Origin: Holophagaceae bacterium
GTDB lineage: Bacteria; Acidobacteriota; Holophagae; Holophagales; Holophagaceae
DNA: 64,000 bases
Direction of reading: 5' to 3'
NCBI GenBank assembly: GCA_023257195.1
Contig: JALRCU010000032.1
Span: forward strand, 1 to 64,000
The translations under genes were made by a program, and so were the position numbers. Of the stretch, positions 1 through 9,223 are shown piece by piece (the first letter of the stretch is position 1; each line of letters opens with the position of its first letter). A model generated the notes under the pieces. That model had not been told where the DNA came from. It saw only the letters and a program-made list of their open reading frames with translations, and did not search any database.

Positions 1-1813
1 GTTTTACTTCTATTGAATGGATTTCCTTAATAGGGACTCTTTGACGAATCAGCCTTAAAAGATCAGATTCACTATATTCCTGTTTCCAATGAGAATCTGG
101 ATGAAATCTATCTAGCGAAATTCCATCAGGATCTTTGCGATGAATCGCAAAAGCAACCCGATCTTGCTCCCCGGAAATCCAGCGTAAACGATCGCCCGCG
201 GGTATTGAGAGATTCGAGACTAGTTGATAATAGCCCCCCGGAATTTCTATTGCCAAAATAGTTTCATGATTGACATTAATTTTTTTAGGCTCCTCCCTTT
301 TTTTTTGGACTTCATTCGTTCTGAGCAAGGTTCCCTCTTGAAATGAAAATGGAGCGAGTTCATTCCAGAATAAGTACATCCAATTTAAATAAGTTTTCCA
401 GTCGGGCACATTGGGTGTTGTGATGTCCAAGTAAGACGCAAGATTTCGTCTCAAAAGGAAATAAGCAAGTTCCATATCTTTTCTGTCTATGGAGTTGCCA
501 AAGATATAAACTGCATCCTCTATTCGATCCTGCCCTGCCAATACACGATCAAAACCAAGAGCGCGAGCGACGCTTAGAACATTTAACGGGTTGTTTGGGA
601 CCACAAGGGAATTAATTTCTAGCTTAGATTGCAATTTCATTAAGAGTGATTGAGCATCGCTCAAAGAGACCTTAGACCTGAGCTTGTCCTCTAGCAGAAA
701 TTCTGGAGTAATTAAACCACCAATGAGTAGCTTCAATTGTGATTCAGTTATGGGTGAAGTAAGTATTTGTGGGTATTGACTCGAGGATTGATATATAAGA
801 TTGGGGATTTGAGAAAAATAAGTGCTCACACCCTTAAGATAAGGGGCATCACCTCCAAATACTTCTCCCACATCAATAGTTGCTCCTCCTGCATTAGCCA
901 TGAAAAGAGCTTGAATGGGTTTACCCTGGTACGAAGCAATAATACCCCGTGTTTCATGAATTGCTTGATCGGTCATCGGTTCCTCGGCATCGTACCCACC
1001 ATAAACCTGATCCGCAACAGTATCATTTAAATCAAAACCTTCTTTCACTCGCTTATTTAAATTTGCTATTGCGTAGGTTCTTGCTGCGATACTTTGGGCT
1101 TTTAATGCTTCGATGTTTGGAAATTCAGCTGGACCCATCTCTCTTGGTACGACACCACGTAGGTAAGTTTCCATATCAAGAATATTAATGACTGATAGGC
1201 GTCCAGAGTTATGGGGCACAACATGAATTTGCCCTCTATATTTACCCTTATTCAAGACCCGGGTTGTTAGCCCCAAAGGTTTAAGGCTTACCCCTATTGA
1301 AGGCAAAGGGACGCGTTCATATTGTTCAGTGATGAGATAAAGACCCCGAGATGGCTTAGGGAGATCTAAATTGCGCTCAGAACTGATCCATAATTCCTCA
1401 TAGCCTAAAGTTTTTAATTTATCAAAATCCACTACAGCTAGATCGGAAGTCAGGAAGCGACCTGTAAGGACTCTAAAAAATGCGCTATCGACGACACTCA
1501 CTTTTTCGGCTGAAAAACCTTGAGTTTTCAATTGATTAATTAATTGATCTGCATCGCTAGAACTTAAAGGACCTTTAACTTGAATGCGATACTCGTCAAA
1601 GAATTTACTCTGCGATGCACTATCTAACCAAATTCTAAAACGCTCACCATCAGAAAATGATCGCAGAGGAACTCCTTCCAGAGATTCGATAACACCGCCT
1701 TCCTCAAAAGAAAATAAGTATTCATTTTGGGTCGTTTCTATTCCAACTCGTATAATAGGAGTTTGAGCAACCACTAAGGTGGAGAGAATAACCAACGTGA
1801 AATATCGGAGCAT
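1..1813 (-). CDS. SpoIID/LytB-domain secreted protein with SPOR-like region (3' end cut by window edge)
   Basis: Reading the minus strand from ATG at 1813 gives an open frame of about 604 codons that runs off the left edge, so the C-terminus is missing. The N-terminus is a short signal peptide ending VVAQ (Q at residue 17). Residues about 73-147 look like one or two SPOR-type repeats (YRIQVKGPL, then FFRVLTGRF), a fold that binds denuded peptidoglycan. Residues about 196-330 match the SpoIID/LytB family, including the ETYLRGVVPREMG segment with the conserved Glu and the later ANAGGAT stretch. SpoIID is a lytic transglycosylase and LytB an amidase enhancer, so a peptidoglycan remodelling role in the periplasm is likely. 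About 270 residues follow the domain without a family I recognise. An in-frame ATG at 1819 is an alternative start. The gene lies 11 bp after the upstream serine-hydrolase stop, so it is probably cotranscribed. Confidence 0.82.
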   Translation of the reverse strand, partial: MLRYFTLVILSTLVVAQTPIIRVGIETTQNEYLFSFEEGGVIESLEGVPLRSFSDGERFRIWLDSASQSKFFDEYRIQVKGPLSSSDADQLINQLKTQGFSAEKVSVVDSAFFRVLTGRFLTSDLAVVDFDKLKTLGYEELWISSERNLDLPKPSRGLYLITEQYERVPLPSIGVSLKPLGLTTRVLNKGKYRGQIHVVPHNSGRLSVINILDMETYLRGVVPREMGPAEFPNIEALKAQSIAARTYAIANLNKRVKEGFDLNDTVADQVYGGYDAEEPMTDQAIHETRGIIASYQGKPIQALFMANAGGATIDVGEVFGGDAPYLKGVSTYFSQIPNLIYQSSSQYPQILTSPITESQLKLLIGGLITPEFLLEDKLRSKVSLSDAQSLLMKLQSKLEINSLVVPNNPLNVLSVARALGFDRVLAGQDRIEDAVYIFGNSIDRKDMELAYFLLRRNLASYLDITTPNVPDWKTYLNWMYLFWNELAPFSFQEGTLLRTNEVQKKREEPKKINVNHETILAIEIPGGYYQLVSNLSIPAGDRLRWISGEQDRVAFAIHRKDPDGISLDRFHPDSHWKQEYSESDLLRLIRQRVPIKEIHSIEVK

Positions 1814-1824
1814 ACACATATAGA

Positions 1825-2781
1825 CTAAAGAGATTCAACCGCTCTACCAAGCAACTCTATGCGTCGAGCATGAATTTGGGGCTGGGTCAGCAATTCCCCT
1901 TGAGGACCCTTACGATGAGTAAGCAATCCAATACATGCCTGATCTTCGGGTCGATAAAAGATTGCTGGGCCGGTAAATGCAAGGTGGCCCCACCAGGCAC
2001 AATCCCCAGTATGGGATTGGTCAACATCAATTGAGAGGTGGTCACTAGATCCCTCAATCACGAGGGGTTCGCTGAGAGCCCCTAGGGGGATACGACTGAG
2101 CAGGTCACCAAGGGATCCTGTTCCTGTACGTAGTTTTTGAAGCCCTAATCCCCATAAACTCCCATTTTCACCATGAATAGGCTCTCGGGACATCCGTTGA
2201 GGAAACTTTTCTTCAATCCAATAGTTGATAGATTTCTTGAATTCATCAGGATTAGCGGCAAAACCTGCATGGCCTCGCATGCCCGCACGTGCGTTGATAT
2301 CGTGCGGCAACGAGGTGTTGTAAGGTGGAATCGATACGCGAGGATCAATACATTGCCACGCTTCATGATCTGGACCCGGAGGAATTTCTATACACCCTGG
2401 TGTCCACGGGAAAGGCTTCAATATTGAATGTTTTTGGGCCAAGGATAAGTAATCTTCGTCAGCAAATAAAGCGACCAGTTCACCGAGTAAGCGGTAATTT
2501 AGATCGCTATAGCAAGCAAGTTTTTCAGGTGCCTTACGAAGTAGAGGATGCATTCCCCATGGAATATCAGATTCAAGGAGAGTTCTCAGCGGAGTTTCAT
2601 TGAAGGGTAACCAAGGTGGAAGGCCTGAGGAATGGGACAGAAGCGCACGAGGCGTAAGACGGTATGTCGAATCGTTAAATCCCAAAACAGAGGTGTAGTC
2701 TTCATCCAAATTGAGAGAGGATAAGGCTAATGGCGCAGTAATGAGCGGCTTAGTTAAAGACGCTAAATCATAATTTTTCAC
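1825..2781 (-). CDS. Serine hydrolase, beta-lactamase/PBP4-type fold, N-terminally short
   Basis: This 318-residue protein resembles the class C beta-lactamase/esterase family (PF00144). The nucleophile motif SLTK is at residues 8-11, a YSD triad sits in the position of the usual YxN, and a GHLAFTG segment matches the C-terminal KTG-like strand. The start is GTG at 2781, directly after the TAA of the oxidoreductase gene and in the same frame, so no upstream extension is possible. Family members normally carry about 40-70 residues, including the first beta strands, before SxxK, and these are absent here. No signal peptide is visible, which is unusual for a penicillin-recognising enzyme and points to a cytoplasmic esterase or amidase-like role, or to a decayed protein. 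The substrate cannot be told. The rest of the fold looks intact. Confidence 0.7.
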   Translation of the reverse strand: MKNYDLASLTKPLITAPLALSSLNLDEDYTSVLGFNDSTYRLTPRALLSHSSGLPPWLPFNETPLRTLLESDIPWGMHPLLRKAPEKLACYSDLNYRLLGELVALFADEDYLSLAQKHSILKPFPWTPGCIEIPPGPDHEAWQCIDPRVSIPPYNTSLPHDINARAGMRGHAGFAANPDEFKKSINYWIEEKFPQRMSREPIHGENGSLWGLGLQKLRTGTGSLGDLLSRIPLGALSEPLVIEGSSDHLSIDVDQSHTGDCAWWGHLAFTGPAIFYRPEDQACIGLLTHRKGPQGELLTQPQIHARRIELLGRAVESL

Positions 2782-3744
2782 TTACCCCTCGATCTCCGAC
2801 AGACTCTTCTTAACAGCTTTTTGTACAAGATCGGCCACTTTAAGGGCTTCATGGCCTTCAGTCCAGGATACATATTCTCCGCCTAAACCCAAACAGGCCT
2901 GGTAGAACTGTTCTATTTCTATTTTTAACGGCTCTCCTTCTTTAATAGAAATATTTTCATTTTTTATTTGAAATCCGTTAGTTCCCTCGATTAGGGTATG
3001 GAGCTCCATTGTTTGATCTGCAAAGTTTAACTTGGCGTAGCTCTGATGGCCAAATACTCGCAACGTTCTTTCCTTTTTTTGAGCAACGCGGCTTGCCGTT
3101 AAAATAGCAACCGTTCCACCTTCGAATTTGATGCGGGCATTAACAAGATCAGCTTGTTTAGTTAAAACAGGCACACCGAAGGCTTCAACATCCCTAATGG
3201 GCCTTCCCACTAAGGCTTGAATTAAATCTAAATCATGAATCATGACATCTAATACAACATCAACCTCAGTTGAACGCATGGGGAACGGAGACACTCTTAC
3301 AGTCTCCAAAAACCGTGGGGTGAATTTTCTATCTCTCAGAGCTCCAACAGCAGGATTAAATCGCTCCAAATGTCCTACGGCTCTCACCAATGACGGGGAT
3401 AAGGTGAGAGACTGTTCGTGAGCCGCAAGAAGGAGCTGCGATTCTTCTAAATTGGAAGCTAGGGGTTTCTCCATCAAGATATGCTTGCCCATCTTGATGG
3501 CCTCAATTCCTAGTCTGTGATGATGAATCGTCGGTGCAGCTATCTGTAAAACATTGACCTGATTAGCAATCAGAGACCAATCAGGAACCCATTGAGTATT
3601 GTACTTAGCTGCAATGAGGGACCCATTTTTTTCATCGGGATCTACTACTGCAATCAAATCTGCTTGAGGCGATTCAAAGGCAATTCGGGCATGGTGTTGC
3701 CCCAAATGGCCTACCCCTACAATAGCAACTTTGAGTTGGGTCAT
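2782..3744 (-). CDS. Gfo/Idh/MocA family NAD(P)-dependent oxidoreductase
   Basis: The 320-residue protein starts with a Rossmann fold (VAIVGVGHLGQHHA, GxGxxG near residues 10-15), has the hallmark EKPLASN motif near residue 95, and a HDLDLIQALVG helix carrying the usual His/Asp of the C-terminal alpha/beta domain. Members oxidise or reduce hydroxyl groups on sugars, sugar nucleotides or related compounds, and the substrate cannot be read from the sequence. In several diderm phyla such genes sit in lipid A or surface-sugar clusters, but no lpx gene is next to it here. The ATG at 3744 has only a weak ribosome site. Its TAA is followed at once by the GTG of the serine hydrolase in the same frame, so translation is probably coupled by re-initiation. 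Confidence 0.85.
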   Translation of the reverse strand: MTQLKVAIVGVGHLGQHHARIAFESPQADLIAVVDPDEKNGSLIAAKYNTQWVPDWSLIANQVNVLQIAAPTIHHHRLGIEAIKMGKHILMEKPLASNLEESQLLLAAHEQSLTLSPSLVRAVGHLERFNPAVGALRDRKFTPRFLETVRVSPFPMRSTEVDVVLDVMIHDLDLIQALVGRPIRDVEAFGVPVLTKQADLVNARIKFEGGTVAILTASRVAQKKERTLRVFGHQSYAKLNFADQTMELHTLIEGTNGFQIKNENISIKEGEPLKIEIEQFYQACLGLGGEYVSWTEGHEALKVADLVQKAVKKSLSEIEG

Positions 3745-3786
3745 ATCTTTAGGCTAAACTGATTCTTGGCGAACAGGGGGTCTAGT

Positions 3787-4239
3787 ATGGATTTACAAGC
3801 AATCACTCTGCTTTCAGTTGCGAAATGGGTGCATTTAGTTTTATTTGGTACAGCTCTGGGTGGCGGAGCGGCCTGTCTCATCATTTCTGGCCTTGAGGAA
3901 AGTGATTCTGCCTATAAAGGTCTTTCGGCAGCTCTTTGGAAATCCCTAGTCAACTGGTCACTTCGCCTTACATTCATTGTTGGGATGCTACTTCTTATTT
4001 TGAATATGCAAATGGGTCAGAGTCCCTTCTTAAATAAATATTTTCACTATAAACTTCTTTTCGTGTTTGTTCTTTTAGGTCTCTCAGAATCTGCAAGTAA
4101 GAGTTTAGCAACCGGGAAACGAACACTAGCTTTATCATGTGTCATTGTGATTGCATTGATTGGTTTTATCATTGAAAATCAACAAATCTTCGGTCAAACC
4201 ATACCTAGGGAAGTAACGGCTGTCCAATCAGAGCAATGA
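3787..4239 (+). CDS. Small four-helix membrane protein, HemJ/CopD-like (uncertain)
   Basis: From ATG 3787 the product is 150 residues. An upstream in-frame TTG at 3766 is less likely because AGGGGG lies just 6 nt before the ATG. There are four predicted membrane helices: about 7-30, 55-72, 83-100 and 110-128. Helix 1 carries KWVHLVLFGTALGGG and helix 3 begins FHYKLLFVFVLLG. A His in helix 1 plus an H-x-K pair opening helix 3 recalls HemJ (protoporphyrinogen oxidase) and CopD-like membrane proteins, but the resemblance is partial and I do not assign a function. The last codons overlap the M14 peptidase start (ATGA), so the two genes are translationally coupled. Confidence 0.6.
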   Translation: MDLQAITLLSVAKWVHLVLFGTALGGGAACLIISGLEESDSAYKGLSAALWKSLVNWSLRLTFIVGMLLLILNMQMGQSPFLNKYFHYKLLFVFVLLGLSESASKSLATGKRTLALSCVIVIALIGFIIENQQIFGQTIPREVTAVQSEQ

Positions 4240-5840
4240 TTCGTAGTGTACTTTTCTTGGGGCTCAGTCTGGGCCTCTATGGCCAAGGGCTGTTAACAAT
4301 ACCTGAGCAGAGTCAATATCGAAGGACCTCAACGGTCCATGAAGTCAAAGTCTTCATGGATTTACTTCAACAGACGTTCCCTGACTTACAGCCATATCAA
4401 CCCCGGGAAGCTCCTGCTCGAACCGAGATGGGGCAACCTTTAAGGGCTTGGCGAATCAAGGCGACTCGAAGGGATTCGGTACGCGTTTACATCAATGCCA
4501 ACATTCATGCCGGAGAGGTTGAGGGCAAGGAGGCCGTGCAGATGCTCGTTAGAGAATGGCTTCAGGGTAAACATCCCCAACTTCGAGAGTCCATTGATCT
4601 CGTGATCATGCCTTGTTATAACGCCGAGGGTACTGACTTACTAGATCCTAGAAATCGAGTTCATCAACCCAATCCAGAAAGTGGTGTAGGCATCAGAGAA
4701 AATGCACAGGGGCTCGATCTAAACCGCGATCTCATGAAAGTAGAAACTACGAATACGCGCTGGATATTATCGATGTTTCAGGCTTTTAATCCTCACGTTG
4801 TAATGGATTTGCACACTACAAATGGTAGTTACCATGGATTTTATCTCACCTACGCTCCAGCTTTAGCTCCAGGATTTGAACCGCTCATGACTTTGAATAG
4901 AGAGATCCTCCTCGATGTTCGTAAGGAGCTTTACCGTAAAAACTTTCCAGTTTTTGATTATGGAAATTTCAGTTATGAAAGTCGTGATATGTCAAAACTA
5001 ACGGAAGCTAATGATCCTCCGTTCATTTCGAGTCCAAAGTCATGGGAAACTTTCGATTGGCGTCCACGGTTCTTAACAAATTACCCTTCGTTGCGGGGTC
5101 GTTTATCCATTTTAAGTGAAGCGTATGTTTACAGGACTTTTCAAGAGCGCGTTCTTGAAACAAAAAGCTTTGTTCTTGAATGTCTCAAGGTGATACGTCA
5201 AAGAGCCTCTTTCATAAGAACTATTACTGCACAGGCTGAAAAAGAACATCCCACTTTATTGCCCTTGAGTGCAACTCCTAAACTCACGGAACGTTTTGTT
5301 TTTGACGTGATTGAGCCCATCAGAGACTCGCAGGGAAAACTGATTGGGGAAAAAAATAGAAGGCAGGTTGAACTTCCTGCTCTGACCTCGTATCAATACT
5401 CGGATTGGGTCCCCCTGCCCTCAGGCTATCTTATTTATGGGGATCACTTGGAAGATATTAAGAAGCGATTGTCCGCGCATTCGATACCCTACAAAAAAGC
5501 GGTAAGGGAACACTACTCTGCTCTCCACTTCTCTTTTATCGAGAAGGAGCGTAAAGAGAGTCCCCGTCCCTTTCAGGGAATTAAGACCCTAAGCCTCGTG
5601 GGCGAGTGGGTTCTTCAAGACAAGTCATTATGGCCAAAAGACAAACTTCGCAATGCCATTTATGTTCCTCTCATTCAGGGAAAAGCTCGTCTTGCTTTTT
5701 ATTTGTTAGATCCTCGGAGTCCCGATGGTTTTGTCTACTGGAGGCTCATGGAATCAAAAGATATTCTTGCCATTGCACCTAAAAATGGGCAACCTTTAAC
5801 CGGTCCTTCTTCTCAAAGTAATTTTGAGGGCCAAGAATAA
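4236..5840 (+). CDS. Secreted M14-family zinc carboxypeptidase
   Basis: The 534-residue protein has a short signal peptide ending LYGQ (residues 14-17). The zinc site is readable: HAGE at 91-94 supplies His and Glu, and DLHTTNGS gives the third ligand at His193. GLDLNRD (160-166) matches the substrate-carboxylate Asn-Arg region, and SEAYVYR near 295 holds the catalytic Glu. These are the standard M14 carboxypeptidase A landmarks. The family trims C-terminal amino acids or hydrolyses cell-wall and protein amides. The C-terminal third after residue 370 is an extra domain of unknown type. It overlaps the preceding membrane-protein gene by 4 bp. With the M16, M28 and M13 genes nearby it forms part of a set of exported metallopeptidases. 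Confidence 0.9.
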   Translation: MIRSVLFLGLSLGLYGQGLLTIPEQSQYRRTSTVHEVKVFMDLLQQTFPDLQPYQPREAPARTEMGQPLRAWRIKATRRDSVRVYINANIHAGEVEGKEAVQMLVREWLQGKHPQLRESIDLVIMPCYNAEGTDLLDPRNRVHQPNPESGVGIRENAQGLDLNRDLMKVETTNTRWILSMFQAFNPHVVMDLHTTNGSYHGFYLTYAPALAPGFEPLMTLNREILLDVRKELYRKNFPVFDYGNFSYESRDMSKLTEANDPPFISSPKSWETFDWRPRFLTNYPSLRGRLSILSEAYVYRTFQERVLETKSFVLECLKVIRQRASFIRTITAQAEKEHPTLLPLSATPKLTERFVFDVIEPIRDSQGKLIGEKNRRQVELPALTSYQYSDWVPLPSGYLIYGDHLEDIKKRLSAHSIPYKKAVREHYSALHFSFIEKERKESPRPFQGIKTLSLVGEWVLQDKSLWPKDKLRNAIYVPLIQGKARLAFYLLDPRSPDGFVYWRLMESKDILAIAPKNGQPLTGPSSQSNFEGQE

Positions 5841-5933
5841 CGGCTCGGGACTTAAATCAAACACTTTAGAAATAAAATTCATGCCTTTATCGAGTTGGAT
5901 ATAGGCTAAATATCTCACTACTATGGAGATTCC

Positions 5934-7685
5934 ATGCCAAACTCTCGAATAAAACTACTATCACTTTTGATAGCTGCATCCGCCCTTTTAGTGGGTCAGT
6001 CTTCAGCAAATCTTCCTGTCAAAGAGCACGTTCTTTCGAACGGAATGAAAGTTCTTTTTGTTCAGCGTAATGATCAACCAACGATTGCAGCGGGTTGGAT
6101 TGCGCGCGTAGGTTCAGCTAACGAGCGACCGGGAATTACTGGCTTAGCCCATCTCTTTGAGCACATGATGTTCAAAGGATCTAAGACCATCGGAACCAAA
6201 GATATCAAAAGAGATCTCCAACTCAATGACTTACAAGACCAATTAAGGAATGAAATCCGTCGAGAAGATTCTATGTTGAGGGCCAAACAACTTCGCGGCG
6301 AAATTGCAGACATGACCGATCCTAAAAATCGATCGGAGCGTCATCAAAAACTGATGGTTGAATTTGAAAAATTGGTTAAGGAACAGCAAGATTTATTAGT
6401 TAAAGATGAGTTTTCAAAAGTCTATACACAAGCTGGAGGAACGGGTCTCAATGCTTTTACCAATAGCGATGTAACTTGTTATGTTCAAACAGTTCCTTCC
6501 AACAAACTAGAACTCTGGGCTTGGATGGAGTCTGACCGACTTTATAATCCAGTCTTTCGTGAATTCTACAAAGAAAGAGATGTTGTTTTTGAAGAACGTC
6601 GCTTAAGAACAGAGAGTACACCCACGGGTAAATTTGGAGAACTTTTTGAATCTATAGTCTGGGAGGCTCATCCCTATCATTGGCCGGTTGTGGGTTGGGG
6701 TTCCGATCTTGCTAGCATCACCCGGGAGCAGGCGCTTGAGTTTTTCAATACATACTACGCTCCGAACAATCTAACTGCCGTCCTTGTTGGTGACGTTAAC
6801 GAATCAGAAGTCGTTCCGATGCTAGAGAAGTATTTTGGAAGAATTCCCCGTAACCCCAAGGGTGTTCCTGAAGTCGTGACACTAGAACCCAAACAAATTG
6901 CCGAAAAGCGTATGGTGGCAGAAGCTGAGACCACACCTTCCGTCGAAATTGCATGGAAGTCTGTGGCTCTCGGTCACAAAGATATGTATGCGCTTGATTT
7001 ACTCGCTTCCGTTCTCAACGGACGAAGCGGTCGGCTTTATAAGAACATCGTACTTGAAAAGAAATTAGCCACAAATCTTCGTGCAGGAGGAGAAAGTAGG
7101 AAGTACGGTGGTGTTTTCACAGTCCAAGGCACTGTGAGTGGTGAGCATAAGCCCGAGGAGGTTGAACAAGCTATTTATCAAGAAATCGAAAAGATCAAAT
7201 CTGCAGGTATTTCAGAGCAAGAACTCCAAAAAGTGAAGAATCAAATTCAAGCAGACAGCTTTAGGCGTCTGGATAATAATTACTTCTTGATGGTTCAGCT
7301 CGCAGTAGCGGATGCAATCACCGGCTATAAAGAATTTATCGAAGCCCCATCTAAATATGAGAAGGTCACTGTGGCCGATATTCAGCGCGTAGCTAATGAC
7401 TATTTCTCAAAGGAGAACCGAAACGTTGCGATCTACAATCGAAAAGCCTCTGCGAAGCCCGTAGATCCAGAGTTGGCCGCTTTCCCGGATCAAATTCGCA
7501 GCATGATCGCAAGTCAGATGAATCGCTTATCGAAAATCACGGATCTTGCTCAATTAAAAACGATCGTCGGGCAAATGGAGGCTCAAGCTGCTCAGGTTCC
7601 TGCCGAAATGAAGGGGGCTATTGATTATTTACGTAAGAAAATTGAGACACAAATTCAAGAACTCAGCAAGAAGGAGAATAAGTAA
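5934..7685 (+). CDS. M16-family zinc metallopeptidase, catalytic subunit with coiled insertion
   Basis: This 583-residue secreted protein has a signal peptide ending LLVGQ. The inverted zinc motif HLFEH lies at 73-77. The distal Glu ligand is in VVFEERRLRTE near residue 220. The gap between them is about 144 residues instead of the usual 76-80, because a highly charged helical stretch (about 95-160) is inserted. A C-terminal M16 domain follows, then a roughly 60-residue helical tail rich in Gln, Lys and Glu. The start ATG 5934 has GGAG 6 nt upstream. Its stop shares one base with the next start (TAATG), coupling it to the non-catalytic partner. The pair resembles the processing-peptidase-like M16 dimers of many diderm bacteria that degrade peptides in the periplasm. 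Confidence 0.93.
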   Translation: MPNSRIKLLSLLIAASALLVGQSSANLPVKEHVLSNGMKVLFVQRNDQPTIAAGWIARVGSANERPGITGLAHLFEHMMFKGSKTIGTKDIKRDLQLNDLQDQLRNEIRREDSMLRAKQLRGEIADMTDPKNRSERHQKLMVEFEKLVKEQQDLLVKDEFSKVYTQAGGTGLNAFTNSDVTCYVQTVPSNKLELWAWMESDRLYNPVFREFYKERDVVFEERRLRTESTPTGKFGELFESIVWEAHPYHWPVVGWGSDLASITREQALEFFNTYYAPNNLTAVLVGDVNESEVVPMLEKYFGRIPRNPKGVPEVVTLEPKQIAEKRMVAEAETTPSVEIAWKSVALGHKDMYALDLLASVLNGRSGRLYKNIVLEKKLATNLRAGGESRKYGGVFTVQGTVSGEHKPEEVEQAIYQEIEKIKSAGISEQELQKVKNQIQADSFRRLDNNYFLMVQLAVADAITGYKEFIEAPSKYEKVTVADIQRVANDYFSKENRNVAIYNRKASAKPVDPELAAFPDQIRSMIASQMNRLSKITDLAQLKTIVGQMEAQAAQVPAEMKGAIDYLRKKIETQIQELSKKENK

Positions 7686-9208
7686 TGTTAAATCATTTTG
7701 TTTTATCTTTAATTTCAGCTTCACTCGTAGCACAAACTACGTCCTCGGTTCCTCCCAAAAAAACGGGTATCCCTAACCGACCTGAAAAACTCTCCTTTAG
7801 GTCAATTGACTTCAAAGTTCCAAATGTCCGAGAAGCGCGAACTCAACTTGCAAATGGATCAAGCTGTTATCTCGTGCCTGATCCTACCGGTCAACCCATT
7901 ATTAATATCAACATTACCCTAAAGGGGGGTGGATACTTAGATCCTCGGGGCAAAGAAGGTTTGGCTCAAATTATGGGGGGGCTGCTTCGCACTGGAGGAA
8001 CGACCTCGCTCACTCCAGCTCAATTAGATGAGCGACTTGAATTTATGGCGGCTCAATCTAATGCTAACTTAGGCGATGCCTCGGGCCAGATCTCCATGAG
8101 TGTTCTATCAAAAGATATCAAGGACGGCATGGCTCTTCTCCTTGAGATGCTTACCCAACCCCGATTCGACCAAGATCGCTTTGAGCTTTCCAAGAAAAAT
8201 ATCATTCAGGCGATGCAGCGCCGTAATGATGACAGTACGTCAATTGAACGCCAACAATTAGGATTCCTACTTCGTAGCGAAGATTACTACGGAAATCGAA
8301 ATGCCACCAAGACCTCGATAGACTCGATCACCCTAGAGGATGTAAAGGCAGCACATGCCCAATTGATCCATCCATCCAATATGATTGTCTCGGTTTCAGG
8401 TAGATTTGATAAAAGTGAAATGTTAAATCTTTTAAACAATACTATCGGTAAACTAACGCCAACATCCACAGCGAAGATCAGTTCCGAAGTTCCTGAGGGT
8501 GCCTACATTGGTAAACCTGGTATTTTTATTGTCGATAAAGATGTCAATCAAGGGCGAGTGACGATCAATCTTCCTGGGGTTGCTGCCCTGAGTGAAGATT
8601 ATCCATCTGTACTTGTCATGAATACTATTTTAGGTGGAGGTGGTTTCACTTCTCGCCTCGTAAAGAAGATTCGCTCAGACGAGGGTTTGGCCTACAGTGC
8701 GGGATCTACTTTTACTGGCTCTGTCTACGTAAATCGCGAAGGGGATTTCAGAGCTCTCTTTCAGACAAAAACCAGGACTGTGGCTTATGGAACAAAACTT
8801 GCCCTAGCTGAGATTCAAAAAATGCGTACAGCCCTTGTTTCTGTAGATGAGTTAAATGTAGCTAAGGGTTCAATTATAGACGGCTTTCCTGCACAATTTG
8901 CGAATAAGTCAACTATCGCAAGTGCTTTTTCTAGTGGTGAGTTTTCCAAACGTCCCGATGCTTGGCTCGAGACCCTTCGGGACCGAGTAAATAAAGTTAC
9001 AAGAGAAGATATCCTCAGAGTCGCTCAGAAATATCTTCAACTTGAAAAAGCGTCTATCTTAGTTGTGGGTAACGCTAAAGAGATGGAAGAAGGAGACGTC
9101 AAGGATCATCCCGGAAAGTTGAGTGAAGTCGGTGCTTCCTTTGGCTTTAACTGGGCCGTGACCAACTTGCCTCTTCGTGATCCCATGACGATGAAGCCAA
9201 TCAAGTAA
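7685..9208 (+). CDS. M16-family peptidase-like protein, non-catalytic partner subunit
   Basis: The 507-residue protein starts with a signal peptide ending SLVAQ. At the position of HxxEH it has LAQIMGGLL, so the zinc ligands are missing. It keeps the C-terminal M16 features, notably GGGGFTSRLVKKIR followed by EGLAYSAGS, the Arg/Tyr region that binds substrate in the partner's cleft. That combination is typical of the inactive half of M16B heterodimers. Its start overlaps the stop of the catalytic subunit by one base, so equal expression and complex formation are likely. The product should be periplasmic. Confidence 0.92.
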   Translation: MLNHFVLSLISASLVAQTTSSVPPKKTGIPNRPEKLSFRSIDFKVPNVREARTQLANGSSCYLVPDPTGQPIININITLKGGGYLDPRGKEGLAQIMGGLLRTGGTTSLTPAQLDERLEFMAAQSNANLGDASGQISMSVLSKDIKDGMALLLEMLTQPRFDQDRFELSKKNIIQAMQRRNDDSTSIERQQLGFLLRSEDYYGNRNATKTSIDSITLEDVKAAHAQLIHPSNMIVSVSGRFDKSEMLNLLNNTIGKLTPTSTAKISSEVPEGAYIGKPGIFIVDKDVNQGRVTINLPGVAALSEDYPSVLVMNTILGGGGFTSRLVKKIRSDEGLAYSAGSTFTGSVYVNREGDFRALFQTKTRTVAYGTKLALAEIQKMRTALVSVDELNVAKGSIIDGFPAQFANKSTIASAFSSGEFSKRPDAWLETLRDRVNKVTREDILRVAQKYLQLEKASILVVGNAKEMEEGDVKDHPGKLSEVGASFGFNWAVTNLPLRDPMTMKPIK

Positions 9209-9223
9209 TCGGAGCACTCAGAT

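Noticed and set aside
767-1766. Three plus-strand frames of 60-87 residues
   Set aside because: They lie on the opposite strand of the clear SpoIID-like gene and have no family resemblance or ribosome sites, so they are shadow frames.
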